From the NCBI GenBank assembly GCA_001414345.1, contig LLCB01000051.1, positions 62,001-126,000 on the forward strand: a DNA stretch of 64,000 nt. Reading direction: 5' to 3'. Below are positions 22,380 to 33,090 of this stretch, one piece after another; position 1 is the stretch's first letter, and every line of letters begins with the position of its first letter. The notes under the pieces were generated by a model that worked only from the letters and a program-made list of their open reading frames with translations, was not told the DNA's origin and did no database searches. A program made the translations under genes and the position numbers. Source of the stretch: Hymenoscyphus infarciens (Eukaryota > Ascomycota > Leotiomycetes > Helotiales > Helotiaceae).

Positions 22380-23088
22380 TCCCTTCAGTTATCCTTACAC
22401 CCCACGTGCAGACGCGTTCAGCAGTCCGGTTTAAAACTACTCTCATTTAGGGTAGTTTTAGACTAAAATCTAGGTAGCTTTGAACTACGACGCTGCTAAG
22501 CCAGTTTGGGAGTGCTAAGATATCAAAATCTGAATTGAAGCTATTTATACTTACTTTATATATAGTAGAGGTGCGCCTCTTTCTACCTCTTTATTTAATC
22601 TCTCCTACTCTCTTAATAACTTCTATCTTATGGAATCCTTTCTAGTTAAGAAACACGTCTGCGAGGCGTACTTAAGAGGCCTTTTTAAGGACTTTTTTAG
22701 TAGCTTTTGCTCTTTTAGTAGACTTTTTTATACTGGGAGTAGTATTAGCCTTACGCTATCCTAGAGGAGGTATATTGATTAAAAAGAAGTATAAAAGAGT
22801 ATAAGAGTGGCGGTGGAAGTGGTGGAAGTGGTGGAAGTGGTGGAAGTGGTAGGAGTGGTAGAGTAGTAGGAGTAGGCTAACTTACGCTGAAATGATCCTT
22901 TTTTTAGCAGGGCTTTTTAAACATAAGATTATAGGTAAATCATTATTGAATTTCTGCATCGTTATATACTTTAGTAGGGTTTAAAGAATAAGATAATGAT
23001 TTAAATATTTGGTCGCGTCAGAGCTAGAAATATGAGGTTAGAACCGCGTTCTACTAAATCACGTGGGGTGTAAGGATAACTGAAGGGA
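22380..23088 (+). mobile_element. 709-bp TA-flanked inverted-repeat element, copy 1
   Basis: Perfect terminal inverted repeats of 29 bp begin TCCCTTCAGTTATCCTTACA and end at CACGTG. A TA lies on each side (22378-22379 and 23089-23090), which points to Tc1/mariner-type TA target duplication. The interior has a GGTGGAAGT minisatellite (22807-22860). On the minus strand it has a mutated Lys-rich frame whose intact start survives in copy 2 (ATG to ATA and TGG to TAG here). It is too short for a complete transposase, so it is a non-autonomous or internally deleted element. Other copies are at 26135 and 44344. Confidence 0.85.
22807..22860. repeat. GGTGGAAGT minisatellite inside the element
   Basis: A 9-bp unit (GGTGGAAGT) is repeated about five times in copy 1. 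Copy 2 has fewer units and copy 3 has a CTTCTACCA-type version of different length, which explains part of the length difference among copies. Confidence 0.75.
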
Positions 23089-23090
23089 TA

Positions 23091-26000
23091 AGTATAAGGT
23101 CCATCCCACAATATCACATCTTCAACTCCATGAGCCATTCAAGGGAGGAAGTATTAATTGAAGCGAGTCACGTTAGCAAGGAGAACAATTTGCCCGCTAC
23201 ATACTTTCGTCATACGGAATATCCCACTTTCTTCGGTCATGATGGTTTCTCCTATGTTTAAAGTGATTTTAGAAACAAATTTTAATGTGTAAAGCGACAG
23301 TACAAATAATACCGACTACAGAGTACCCTTGTGCAATTTCTAGTTCTATTGTTTCAGTTTTCAAAAGGTAAGGCTTTTGCTGCGTTCAACAGCGACTACT
23401 TGTCAAATCTCCATTATTTTTTGCAATCACACGTTCACCACGGGGATTACTATGCATGTGTGAAACTCATCGCTGATATTTTGGATGCCAGTTACAAAAT
23501 ACGATCACGCCTTTCAAATTAGCAAAGTCCGAAAAGAAAGGCCCAAAGGGGGTGACTTTGAATCTGAAGTAAATTTCAATCTTACCCCGCATTCATTTCA
23601 ACTTTTCAAGACACCAGCTCGGATTTTCCGACCCACAAAGCTCACAAGAAAGATTTTTGACGTCAAGATAGATATAGTGGTTAAATATGAAAAAACCTCA
23701 AACCTTATTCAACGCTGTCACCTAACTAGCTAACCCCTCGCTTAAAGAAGGGTAAAAATATATTGTACAAATTGGCCTCATATAAGCAGCATTGAGACTT
23801 TGTCATTCTCCTAGGTCGTTTGTATAATGGGAAACAAAAGACTGCTCCTTGCTACGAATACCTACCTATACCTCTGGTGGATCAGTACTAGCAACTGACA
23901 CACCTCCTTATATATAGCCATTTGCCCAGCTCCAAGATCGCACAGCTCTACCAGAAATAGCACAGACGAAGAATACGTTTGCCGCAACAAGCCAGAAATT
24001 AGCAAAGAAGTATCCTTACGGCAGTTTTAGCGTTGTATGTAAATCGCGTATTCGAGTGTCCTATAGAAGTGCTCTATCTTAGAAAATATTTGTTTCGACA
24101 GCAGAGACTCCTCTATATTTCTAAATCTCTCTTCTATCCTAATAATTCTCGTTCCCAATCTATCGGACAGAAATTTCGCCAATACTTTTCAGAAGAAAGC
24201 TCCACGGTGTAGATAAAAGTTCCATCAGGATGGAATCTCAAAATCACGTGCATCAGGTGGCATTTTGAAAACCTACGGGACCACCAGAAAAATATCACTG
24301 ACTTCATAAAAAAAGGAACACCGAAAGATAATTACATATGACGTGAGAAGCTATCCCACAAGTATACCAGCTACTTAGAAGCCTAACGATATCTATGTAG
24401 CTAAGTAGTGCTATCCAGTAGTGCCACTTGGCAGCACGACGTCATAAAACGAAATCAAAAAATCTACTAATCTAGACTAATTCTACCTCTGAGAAACTAC
24501 GAGTTAGAAAATGTAAGATAATCACCAATATCATATACATACACCCTAACAACTCTGTAAGTTTCAAGATGGGTGTTGTTAACCATATCAACTATATCAC
24601 CGCTTTCTCAAGCGACCTCTCATTTATAAACCAATCACACAACCAAACCTCAAACGCAACTATGATCCCCTCAACATAGCCGCCTTCCTCTTCTGAAAAC
24701 CCATTGTTAGTTCCCCTTCTTATCCTAGGCGTAGTATTTAGAGTTATGTTGTTCCTCTGTGAGTGTTCAGTCTCTTGGTAGTAATCATTTTCCTGCTTAG
24801 CTGTTGCCCTTAAAGGTTCATGTGGCAATTTACCGTGGAAGCCAAAGCCAAAGCCAAAGAAACCAGAGGTATGAGAGGCGCGTAAGGCGAACTGGTAAAT
24901 TGCAGAGAGTACTAGGGTTGAGAGTAAAGATATTAGTATCGCAGAAGCCAAATCTTTCAAGATGCTGTTTTAGTTAAAAAGATTCCTCAATTAGAATTTA
25001 GAGGTCTAGTTGTATTTCCACGATTCGAATTGTTATTACTCTTCCGCGCCCACATTCCTATAGAGTCTCTAATGCAACTGGAACCTGAATTCTTCTTTTT
25101 TAAGGAGAGAATATGTCACTTAGTTTGCTCATTCTCCTAGAAGCGTTGGAAAAATTATTCATCATTGACCAAAATAGATTCGGGCAATTGGAGGTGGATT
25201 ACATGCAGTGCGATACTTTTACGAAACAACCAGCCGACCTATCCCTTAAAAGCCCCAAATCCTACTGTGCGGTAAATAAATTATTTCGCCCTACGAGTGC
25301 AAGTCCACATGAACAGTTCAAGTAAAAATAACCTTCTAAGTATTAGCAGTCAAAGCAATCGACTCACCATCTAAAGAAAAACCTTGAACCATCTCTGAAA
25401 AAGCCAACATATAAAAGTAGCCAAAGAATCTCCTCAAGTCCACCGCCGACAAAAACATTCCTTTCGACAGCCAAAACCCCACTCACTTCCCACCATCCCC
25501 TCATCCTCGGTATCTCTAATCCCTACTTCACCACACAAGCCCTCCCATGATAGCTCCAAAAATCAAAAGTTTTACATGAATATTCGACGAAAGGAGTTTA
25601 CGGGACGAATCAACCTTTTCAGGGGGGTTTTTACCTCTGTCATCCGATAACACAAGTTCAAACCTACTCCCTTTTTAAGAAGAGAACACCCCTATCCGTT
25701 TCGTAATTCTCGTAGCTCGTATCTCAGTAATCCCATACCGTTCCTCTAATTAGCCCACCTCACTACCTCGAATACTCTCAAATGTCACACTTAAACCTCA
25801 AACCCACAACCCTCAACCAACATCACTTACTTGAATCCACAGTTTCAAAGATAAAGCTTAAAAGCATAGACTATTACAGAAGAATTTGAAATACCTACTC
25901 GAGAACTATTTCAGACACTTTAGCTTAAGAAGGAGAGAGAGATATAAACTCTTACAATACTTAGTATTACTCATAGAGCTTAAAACTTCTACGATAGAAG

Positions 26001-26132
26001 TAAAAGTTATAAAATCGATGAGTAGAGCGAAAGTTAAGCGATAAGCTTCTTACGACTAGATTTCCAGTAAAGACGTGAAAGGAAAGAGTACTTCGCTATA
26101 ACGAACAGTTAAGAATTAATAATATATAGAAG
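23091..26132. other. Gene-poor region between two element copies
   Basis: Apart from a weak candidate at 24592-24960 there is no supported gene. Several short frames are open but lack start context, introns or protein-like composition. 25.9-26.1 kb becomes AT-rich just before copy 2. Confidence 0.4.
24592..24960 (-). CDS. Possible small membrane-anchored protein
   Basis: A 122-codon frame starts with a hydrophobic stretch (DLASAILISLLSTLVLSAIY) that could be a signal anchor. A Gly/Phe stretch (GFFGFGFGFHGK) and a polar tail follow. It has an ATG and a stop, but no intron, no recognised family and no neighbours to support it. It may equally be chance in a gene-poor area. Confidence 0.25.
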   Translation of the reverse strand: MKDLASAILISLLSTLVLSAIYQFALRASHTSGFFGFGFGFHGKLPHEPLRATAKQENDYYQETEHSQRNNITLNTTPRIRRGTNNGFSEEEGGYVEGIIVAFEVWLCDWFINERSLEKAVI

Positions 26133-26134
26133 TA

Positions 26135-26819
26135 TCCCTTCAGTTATCCTTACACCCCACGTGCAGACGCGTTTAGCAGTCCGGTTTAAAACTACTCTTA
26201 TTTGGGGTAGTTTTAGACTAAAATCTAGGTAGCTTCGAACTGCGATGCTGCTAAACTAGTTTAGGAGTGCTAAGATATCAAAATCTGAATTAAAGCCTCT
26301 TTCTGCTTCTATCTTATAGATTCTTTCTAATATAGCTAATTACTACTATAAATAGGTATGTTACACTACTTACACTAGCTCTACGCGCCGCGCACTTGAG
26401 AGGCCTTCTTTTTAAGGACTTTTTTAGTAGCTTTTGAGTAGGTCTAAAAGTAGGCTCTTTTAGTAGACTTTTTCGTACTAGGAGTAGCATTAGCCTTACG
26501 CCATCCTAGAGGAGGCATATTAATTAAAAAGAAGGATAAAAGAGTATAAAAGTGGCGGTGGAAGTGGTAGGAGTAGGTGGGGGAACCTTAGCTATATTAT
26601 AGATAGGCTAACTTGTGCTAAAATGATCCTTTTTTTAGTAGAGCTTTTTAAAAATAAGATTATAGGTAAATTATTGTTAAATTTCTAAATTATTATATAC
26701 TTTAGTAGGGTTTAAAGAATAAGATAATGATTTAAATATTTAGTTGCGTTAGGGCTAGAAATATAAGGTTAGAACCGCGTTCTACTAAATCACGTGGGGT
26801 GTAAGGATAACCGAAGGGA
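26135..26819 (+). mobile_element. 685-bp TA-flanked inverted-repeat element, copy 2
   Basis: Same family and orientation as copy 1, with TA at 26133-26134 and 26820-26821. The terminal repeats are nearly identical to copy 1 with one mismatch in the right arm. Many C-to-T and G-to-A differences relative to copy 1 suggest RIP. A minus-strand frame from 26518 to a TAG at 26446-26444 starts MPPLGWRKANATPS and is Lys/Ser/Thr-rich. The ATG and Trp codons mutated in copy 1 are intact here. Confidence 0.85.
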
Positions 26820-26821
26820 TA

Positions 26822-28340
26822 GTAAGGTAATACTCAGTCTATAACCCTCTTGAAAGACTCTCCTAGAACGACTCTAAGACTATATAAACGACTCTAAAGA
26901 GTTCGCTTAAAAGAAAGCAATTCTAGAAACTATCCTAGAATACTATGCGGGAATTACTCTATAAACTATTATAGTATATTCAACTTTCTCAAAATAATCT
27001 AAATAAGTCTACTATTCTAATAACTATACAATCCTAAGAGTAGCCTAAGAGAGTTCTTTAATATAGTATTATACTACTACTAAATTTTAGAATTATATAA
27101 TAAATAGTTTTAGAACCGTCTATTCTTTTGCCTCTTTTCCTTTAAGAAAGGATAGTTAGATCTAGATGCACTATAGTAGAGAACGGGAGAACTTTTATAT
27201 AAGTCTTATGTTCCCATATATATAAGAAGATTAGTCTTATCTTAGAGAAGGAGAAGGAGAATGAGATGAAGTACCTTACTTTAAACCCTCGAATTAAATA
27301 CGACTTCTAAGCACCCTTTGTAGGCTCTTTCGGGTTACTTGAGAAAATATTCCCGTCTCTACAAAATGTTTCTACACACCTCACATCACCCACCCAAACT
27401 CCTTACCGCCTAGGGTAGAAGGCTCAGAAAACTCACACCACACCACAACATCACCTCACAGCATGAACTTATGTAGTCACACCACGACACAGAAAAATGC
27501 TTTTATCTGTTATCATTCGTCGGTACATCAAAATGAAACTATCTAAGAAATTCCCAACCCCGCCTCAACTCCGGCACCACACCATAAACCCATCGACTCG
27601 CCCAACATACACCACCCCACCAACCCAATCATCCAATCATCAACCCATCCATAAATTTGCTCCCCCCGTTCCTACTCAACTCCCCAAACACCATTCTATC
27701 AATCTCCACCACCAAGTTGTATGCTCCTTCTTGAGCCCTCAAACCCACAACATAGCAAATAGCGCACCCAAGGAAAAAACAAAAGAAAGAGAAAATCAAG
27801 GAAATCAAATCGCTAAAGTTTCAGAATTTTAAGTACTATCTGTAAAGACCATGATGTGAGGTGTATGTTCAGTAGAGTAGCGTGTGTCTCTAAGAGAAAG
27901 AAAGAAATCGGCCCCAAGGAAAAGATAAAAAGAAGAGAAGGACAATCCGCAAAATACAACCACGCGCAAAAGAAAATGTCTCTGCCCTAACAGGCAAGAA
28001 AAGATTGTTCAAAGTTCTCCTCAAGACTCCTTTCCCTTCCCAACTCCCCTTCCATCCCCCAGAAATTTGGAAAAGAGATAAGATTTTGATGTGATAAAAC
28101 ATCCCCAGTACCGCCGGATGGTAAAATATGATTTCCAGTTCGTATGTGCCGACCGAATAGTTTTGATGAGCTTTTTTTGGTTGTGTGTATGTTTTCGTGT
28201 CCAGGAAATGGCCAAGTAGCGTGTAACTAAGAGGCTATGATGAAACACTTGATCAACTCCTGAATTCGAGTGCATGTTGTGAAATTCGGAATAGCAAATA
28301 AGCACCCCTTCTGCGGATGCCTCCTGCGTAGAGTGAGAGA
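26822..28340. other. Gene-free region
   Basis: Follows copy 2. 26.85-27.3 kb is AT-rich. 27.4-27.8 kb is C/A-rich with CACC strings, and its open plus-strand frame has low-complexity, unconvincing content. The right end is the 3' flank of the F-box gene. Confidence 0.4.
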
Positions 28341-30431
28341 TCAATGCATAAATGCTTGGGCAAACTCGAGAATATCGTCCGCTGGTGGTGATGGTAACTC
28401 ATCCTCCTTCTCTCGGTCAACGCTCCACCAAATGAAAGGACCCGAGTATGTATTCGTATGGCCAGGATTCTGACCGGCGGCCCACCAACGCCCAACGATG
28501 GCAGCCCCCCCCGGAAGGACACATCCCTCGTAGTTATGAACTTTGGGCTCGGCGGCACCCCATTGGAATCGTCTCATGACAAATCTCTGGAAACCACCAA
28601 CACCCTGTTGTTCTGGCAATGAATGGACTCTCCCATAGATAAACGCATGCTCATGCCCGACATCACGAGTCATTCCGTAGAACGACAACACTTGTGGTTT
28701 CTCTGGTGTTTGACTTTCAATTCGTTGTTTCTTTCGTGGAGACGACCGAACCGAGCCCATGGTGCTAGCAAAACGAGAGGACAAAGTGGCATAAAAGTCG
28801 CTACGAAGCTCTTCCTCCCACAAGGAGGGCCACTTCTTACTCGGAAAGCCGGCTTCGTCAAAGATGATATCAATGTCCTAAAGTGAGTTAGCATTGTTAT
28901 CAATGAGCTCGTTGAAAGTTATAAACATACCTGGAATGGCTCATGGTTGGTGACATCCGAGTAGATCTTCCCAGCACCACCTTTGTCATTTCGAATACGT
29001 GTCAATTCACGAGTGTGAAGATATGCTAATAAACAATTAGCCAATCACGCCAACATAAAAGTGAAGGCGACATACTATGGGCGCCCTTCCAAAAAGGCTT
29101 CAGCTCTTGTGTGCCACTCTTCAGAACACCAGTCCAATACTGTGGAAGCAGATGCGGAGCCAAATCATGAAATGTATGGGACATAATACCCTCACCAATG
29201 GTCTTGAAGTGATATTTGAAAAAGTTGACAGCGTAGAGCAGCCACAACGCGTTGATGGTCTGATTATATGCGCCAGTGAAAATGGGTTGGGCTTTAGGTA
29301 TTGCATACACTTGGGCCTGCGAGACGTCGAAGTTGGAAACGGGCTGAGTCGAGATGTCAGGATTGAGCACGAGTGGTGTCAATGTAAGTTGAATTACGAA
29401 GGTTAAACCGCCGGGGGCATCCGCTGAAATTATATCCTCAAAGTGGTGGTCGTCAGTAAGAACCGCGTCGAGAATATCAAAATAGACAGGGAAGATATCC
29501 TCCTTCTCCCCAGTGACCATCTTTCGAATGATGTCCAGATTTCGACCCCATACTTCCTTAACGCCGTCGTGCAAAACCACCTTGGCATCCGATTCTATTG
29601 CGAGTTAGATGTTATGCCATGAAAGGATAGATGGGGTTGAGCTTACGCAAGATGAGTTCCCTAATCAGCTTCCCGCATTCAACTTGTCTCTTGGAATGAT
29701 ACGCCCGAACGTCCTGAGTAACCCGATTCGCAAATTTCTTCAGATCAAAAAAGGTTTTGCGGGAGAGGAAGACCTGTCGGCATTTATACCAAGAGGCAAG
29801 CTTCCCTGTATCGAGTGGACCGATGGGAAGATCGTAGATTTTTTCAAAACGCTTGCGCCAAACGAACTCGGCAACTGCGGAACTGGTGACCGGGCAGATC
29901 AAGATGAAGCTGACGACATCCTCATTGGTCTCTAGAAAGTCGGCGATGTTTTGATGAATCTATTCAGACATGAGTTGGCATTGTAATGAATAGAGAGGTT
30001 GTGGAAGCACTGAACGGGTCCTGAGACTGGAGACAAGCCCACGTCACATAAGGGGTCGCTAGGAAGGGTTTCTCGTTGTTCAAGCCAGGGGGATGATGAC
30101 AGAAAGACGGCAAGAGACTTGGGACAGGTAGGTAGGTAGGCAGATAGAAACAGAAGAGACTCACCTCATTAGGGAACTTCTTGAAGAGGAGACCGGCAGG
30201 GCTATTAACCTTGATGGGGTCGAGCTCTCTGACCTTTGCCATTGCCACATCTCGCTCCTTTCCCTTGCGCTTAACAGAGGCGACAAGAGGGTCATCTTGA
30301 TCCAGTTGCAAGGCATTGACCTCGGAATTGAAAGTCTCCTCGTAGGTTTTGTGAACAGGGCTCTTTGGAGACACACGTCCATTATTGAAACGGCCAGGCG
30401 CCATCGACCGAGTCTTTCGGGTAGGCGACAT
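28341..30431 (-). CDS. F-box domain protein (five exons)
   Basis: Exons are 30431-30165, 29959-29647, 29594-29076, 29025-28931 and 28877-28341, giving 576 aa with all junctions in phase. Intron 1 is long (205 nt, GTGAGT to AATAG); the others are 50-53 nt with GTAAGC or GTATGT donors. A basic N-terminal tail (MSPTRKTRSMAPGRF) leads to an F-box spanning exons 1 and 2: LLFKKFPNE, then IHQNIADFLETNEDVVSFIL and ICPVTSSA at about residues 80-117. The rest has no repeats I recognise; notable pieces are GRNLDIIRKMVTGEKEDIFP, HTRELTRIRNDKGGAGKIYS and NTYSGPFIWWSVDREKEDEL. F-box proteins link substrates to Skp1-Cul1 ubiquitin ligases; the substrate here is unknown. F-box families are often expanded in filamentous ascomycetes. 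The gene is intact, unlike the F-box-like remnant at 45.8 kb. Confidence 0.8.
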
Positions 30432-31640
30432 GGCTATCCTACCAGCGACGCAGTGTTGGGCTCGAGGTGCGAAAGCAAAGGGAGAATGCTAAACCTACCA
30501 AGCAGTCGCAGATGCTTAGCAAGACAAGGACGCGAAGCCTATCCATGAGCAGAAAGGGGGTATGGACTTACAGCTATTGGAGGTGGAATGGGTGAGGTGT
30601 GTTGTTGTTGGTGTTGTTGTTGAAGGACCGATGGGAAACTTCTTGGACGCCGGCGAAAAAGAATTGTAGACAAGAGCAAAACCTACCGAAAATGCAACGA
30701 TGAAGAAGGGCGAACAGCGCAGCACCTAATTAGGATGAATTGTATCAAGAGGGCTGGGTCCTGCGGATGGGGTGAGGTTGGGTGGTGGTAAAGGTGAGGG
30801 GTTCGAAGAAATCTGGAAGGGTGACCTTTGTCGGGAGCGGTCCTGGCCAGTCTCCAGATACGGATTATTTTGAGCCTCACTCAGGACTGATGGAAGGGCA
30901 ACACAATCACACCAGGGATGAATGCACTTCTGCAAAGACAAATTGGGTGAATTGGAAATGGTTCAACGATGGCTTGAAGAAGAGGTGGGTGGATTTGGCA
31001 AAGTATTTGAAGGTAAGGAAGGTGCAGTAGCAGTAGCAGACTTGCGCGGGTTTGCCGAGTTCGCCTTGGCGTGTGTACCGGTTCTGTCAAAAGGGAAGGA
31101 ACGATGAACTAGGCTGGTCTGCTAGACTGCCCCAACTACTTAAGCACATTACATGGCAGGTTTTACTAGGTACCGAGGTAAGAAGTCGTCATAAGACTTC
31201 AAGGAAATTCCATTCCAGACCAATTCACCCAAGTCAGATCCCAAAGAATCACCTTTAAATCCCCTGGCATTCAGTACCACAACGCAACGCCACCACCTTG
31301 GACGTCCAGCGAGCCGATACCTCTCTTCAATCTAGTTGGAAAATCGAACAAGAGACATTGCTCAAACGGTCCATTGCATTTCCCGTCTTTTGGAACTGAC
31401 CGATGCTTTGGAAAATGGCGCATCAAGACATCCACCAGTGTAGGTACTTGCTTGCGTGCTTGCTTGTAGTACATAGACATGTATACTTAGTGTATGATTG
31501 AGATGGATCGCTTGTATCCTCTCAAGTCTTCAGCATGACGGGAGAGCCTGTATATTTCCCTTTAATAATTACATCACTCTCAACCCAGCCAGCCAACATT
31601 TGCACTAGCATACACTTGGATAGTGGAGAATACCCCTCAA
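30432..31640. other. Upstream flank of the F-box gene, no supported gene
   Basis: A plus-strand frame at 30922-31107 (with LEMVQRWLEEEVGGFGKVFE) looks somewhat protein-like, but has no convincing start context or partner exons. It may be a fragment. Confidence 0.3.
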
Positions 31641-31732
31641 CAGCAGTGAATCATAGTCTTGGCATCCGATGTCTGCAGCAATATCTTGACTACCTCACTT
31701 GAGGTCCTCGTCCCACCCCGTCTCGGTTGTGC

Positions 31733-31999
31733 GCCACGTGACAGAGATTCCCAACTCAGAAACCCACTTCTCCCGTCCAAACACAAGAGCGTCATGAATT
31801 ATCAAGTAGCGCATCCCTCGAAGGCCCATTTTGATAGTTCCATCGTAATTATTCAATCACTCACTCGAGCATCCGCTGTCAGTGGCTGGCACGTGACAGC
31901 CCCTGCAATTTTCGCGAGACAGAATCCCAGTTCCTCAGCCACAACAACATCAGAAATTATCAAACAACGCAGCCATTTGGCAGCCTAATTTGATAATTC
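31733..31999. repeat. 158-bp tandem duplication, each unit with an internal inverted repeat
   Basis: Two diverged units begin CACGTGACAG (31735 and 31891). Each ends in a hairpin-like pair: AATTATCAA / TTGATAGTT at 31797-31839 in the first, and AATTATCAAA / TTTGATAATT at 31955-31998 (perfect 10 bp) in the second. Left arms are 158 bp apart and right arms about 159 bp. Confidence 0.6.
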
Positions 32000-32229
32000 C
32001 TTGGTAGCCTTAGCAATCCCTTAGTAGTGACATGCATGAAGAGCAGGACCTGGCTTCCCAAGAGGAAAATGGAGATCTTGTGGTGTCCATTTTCAATCTT
32101 TGATGCACCACCCCCCACTTCTCAGGCAATTCCACTCCTTATTTTATGTTTGCAAGACTCCACGCGGCTTCAGCTTTGAGATCACTGGTACTCACTGTGT
32201 CGTTCCTGCTCGTTTTTGGCTTTTTCGCA

Positions 32230-33050
32230 GCTTCTTAGCGGGGTCTCGTGGGATAATTCGTGGTGTTTTGGTGAAGTTTTGCGGAATCTTTCTAATTTGG
32301 AACCAATACTCTAGGGTATTGAAGTCTTCTTTCGAAGTATTGTACTTCATCTTCGATGGTATATGCGTAGTATTATGCTTTGTATTTGGAGTTCTTCGAT
32401 CGATCGAAAGGCTGGAGGGAGGAGATCGCGGGAAATATACCGGCGTTCGTGGACTTCGTACTCGTAGGATTCCGTCAACTCTGTGAACCTGTGACCAGTA
32501 TGATGAGAGCTCTAGTGGATCTTCCGTGGTATTGTAGTTCGCTTTAGAGGCTTTATTCGTTGTATTTGCATTCGTCTGCGGGAATTTGGGTGGGAACAGG
32601 CTAGGCTCGAGAGGGAGATATCGCGGCAAGCAATTCTGCCGTTGTTTGTTGTTGGATTCGTACTCTTCCATGTAGTAACCAGTATTATAAGGTCCTGAGA
32701 GCTTATTTGTTCGTGTTTTACTTCGTGTTGGAGGGTATGTTCGTAGTATTTGAATTCGTATTCAAGAATTTGTATAGAGAGAGGCTAGAGGAGGTAGATC
32801 GCGTTGTGATTCTGCCGTTGTTCGTTAAATTCGTACTTGTGGAGTTAGTATTCAAGGCTTGAGGACTTATTTCGTGGTATTATACTTCGCTTTTGGTGGT
32901 TTTTCGTTACGAGTATTTTCGTAATCGTGATATTTAGAGGAGCGGGGTTGAGGGGGGTTGAGGGAGGAGATCGCGGCATTTCAGTCGTTGATTGTTCAAT
33001 TCGTACTCGTGGACTTCGTATTCGAGACTTCATTCTTCTGCGTATCTGTT
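32230..33050. repeat. Diverged tandem repeat, ~170-195 bp period (array 1)
   Basis: The motif GGGAGGAGATCGCGG followed by CTGCCGTTGTTTGTT and TTCGTACTCGTGGA-like strings recurs with anchors at about 32423, 32619, 32797 and 32968, and a weaker one near 32238. Spacings are 185, 196, 178 and 171 bp. No continuous reading frame runs through it. Confidence 0.6.
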
Positions 33051-33090
33051 AAAAGAGAAGAATTAGCATCTGTTTCTGTTCAATCCGGGT

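Noticed and set aside
22807..22860. Possible CRISPR-like direct repeats
   Set aside because: The repeats are contiguous 9-bp minisatellite units without spacers, in a eukaryotic genome.
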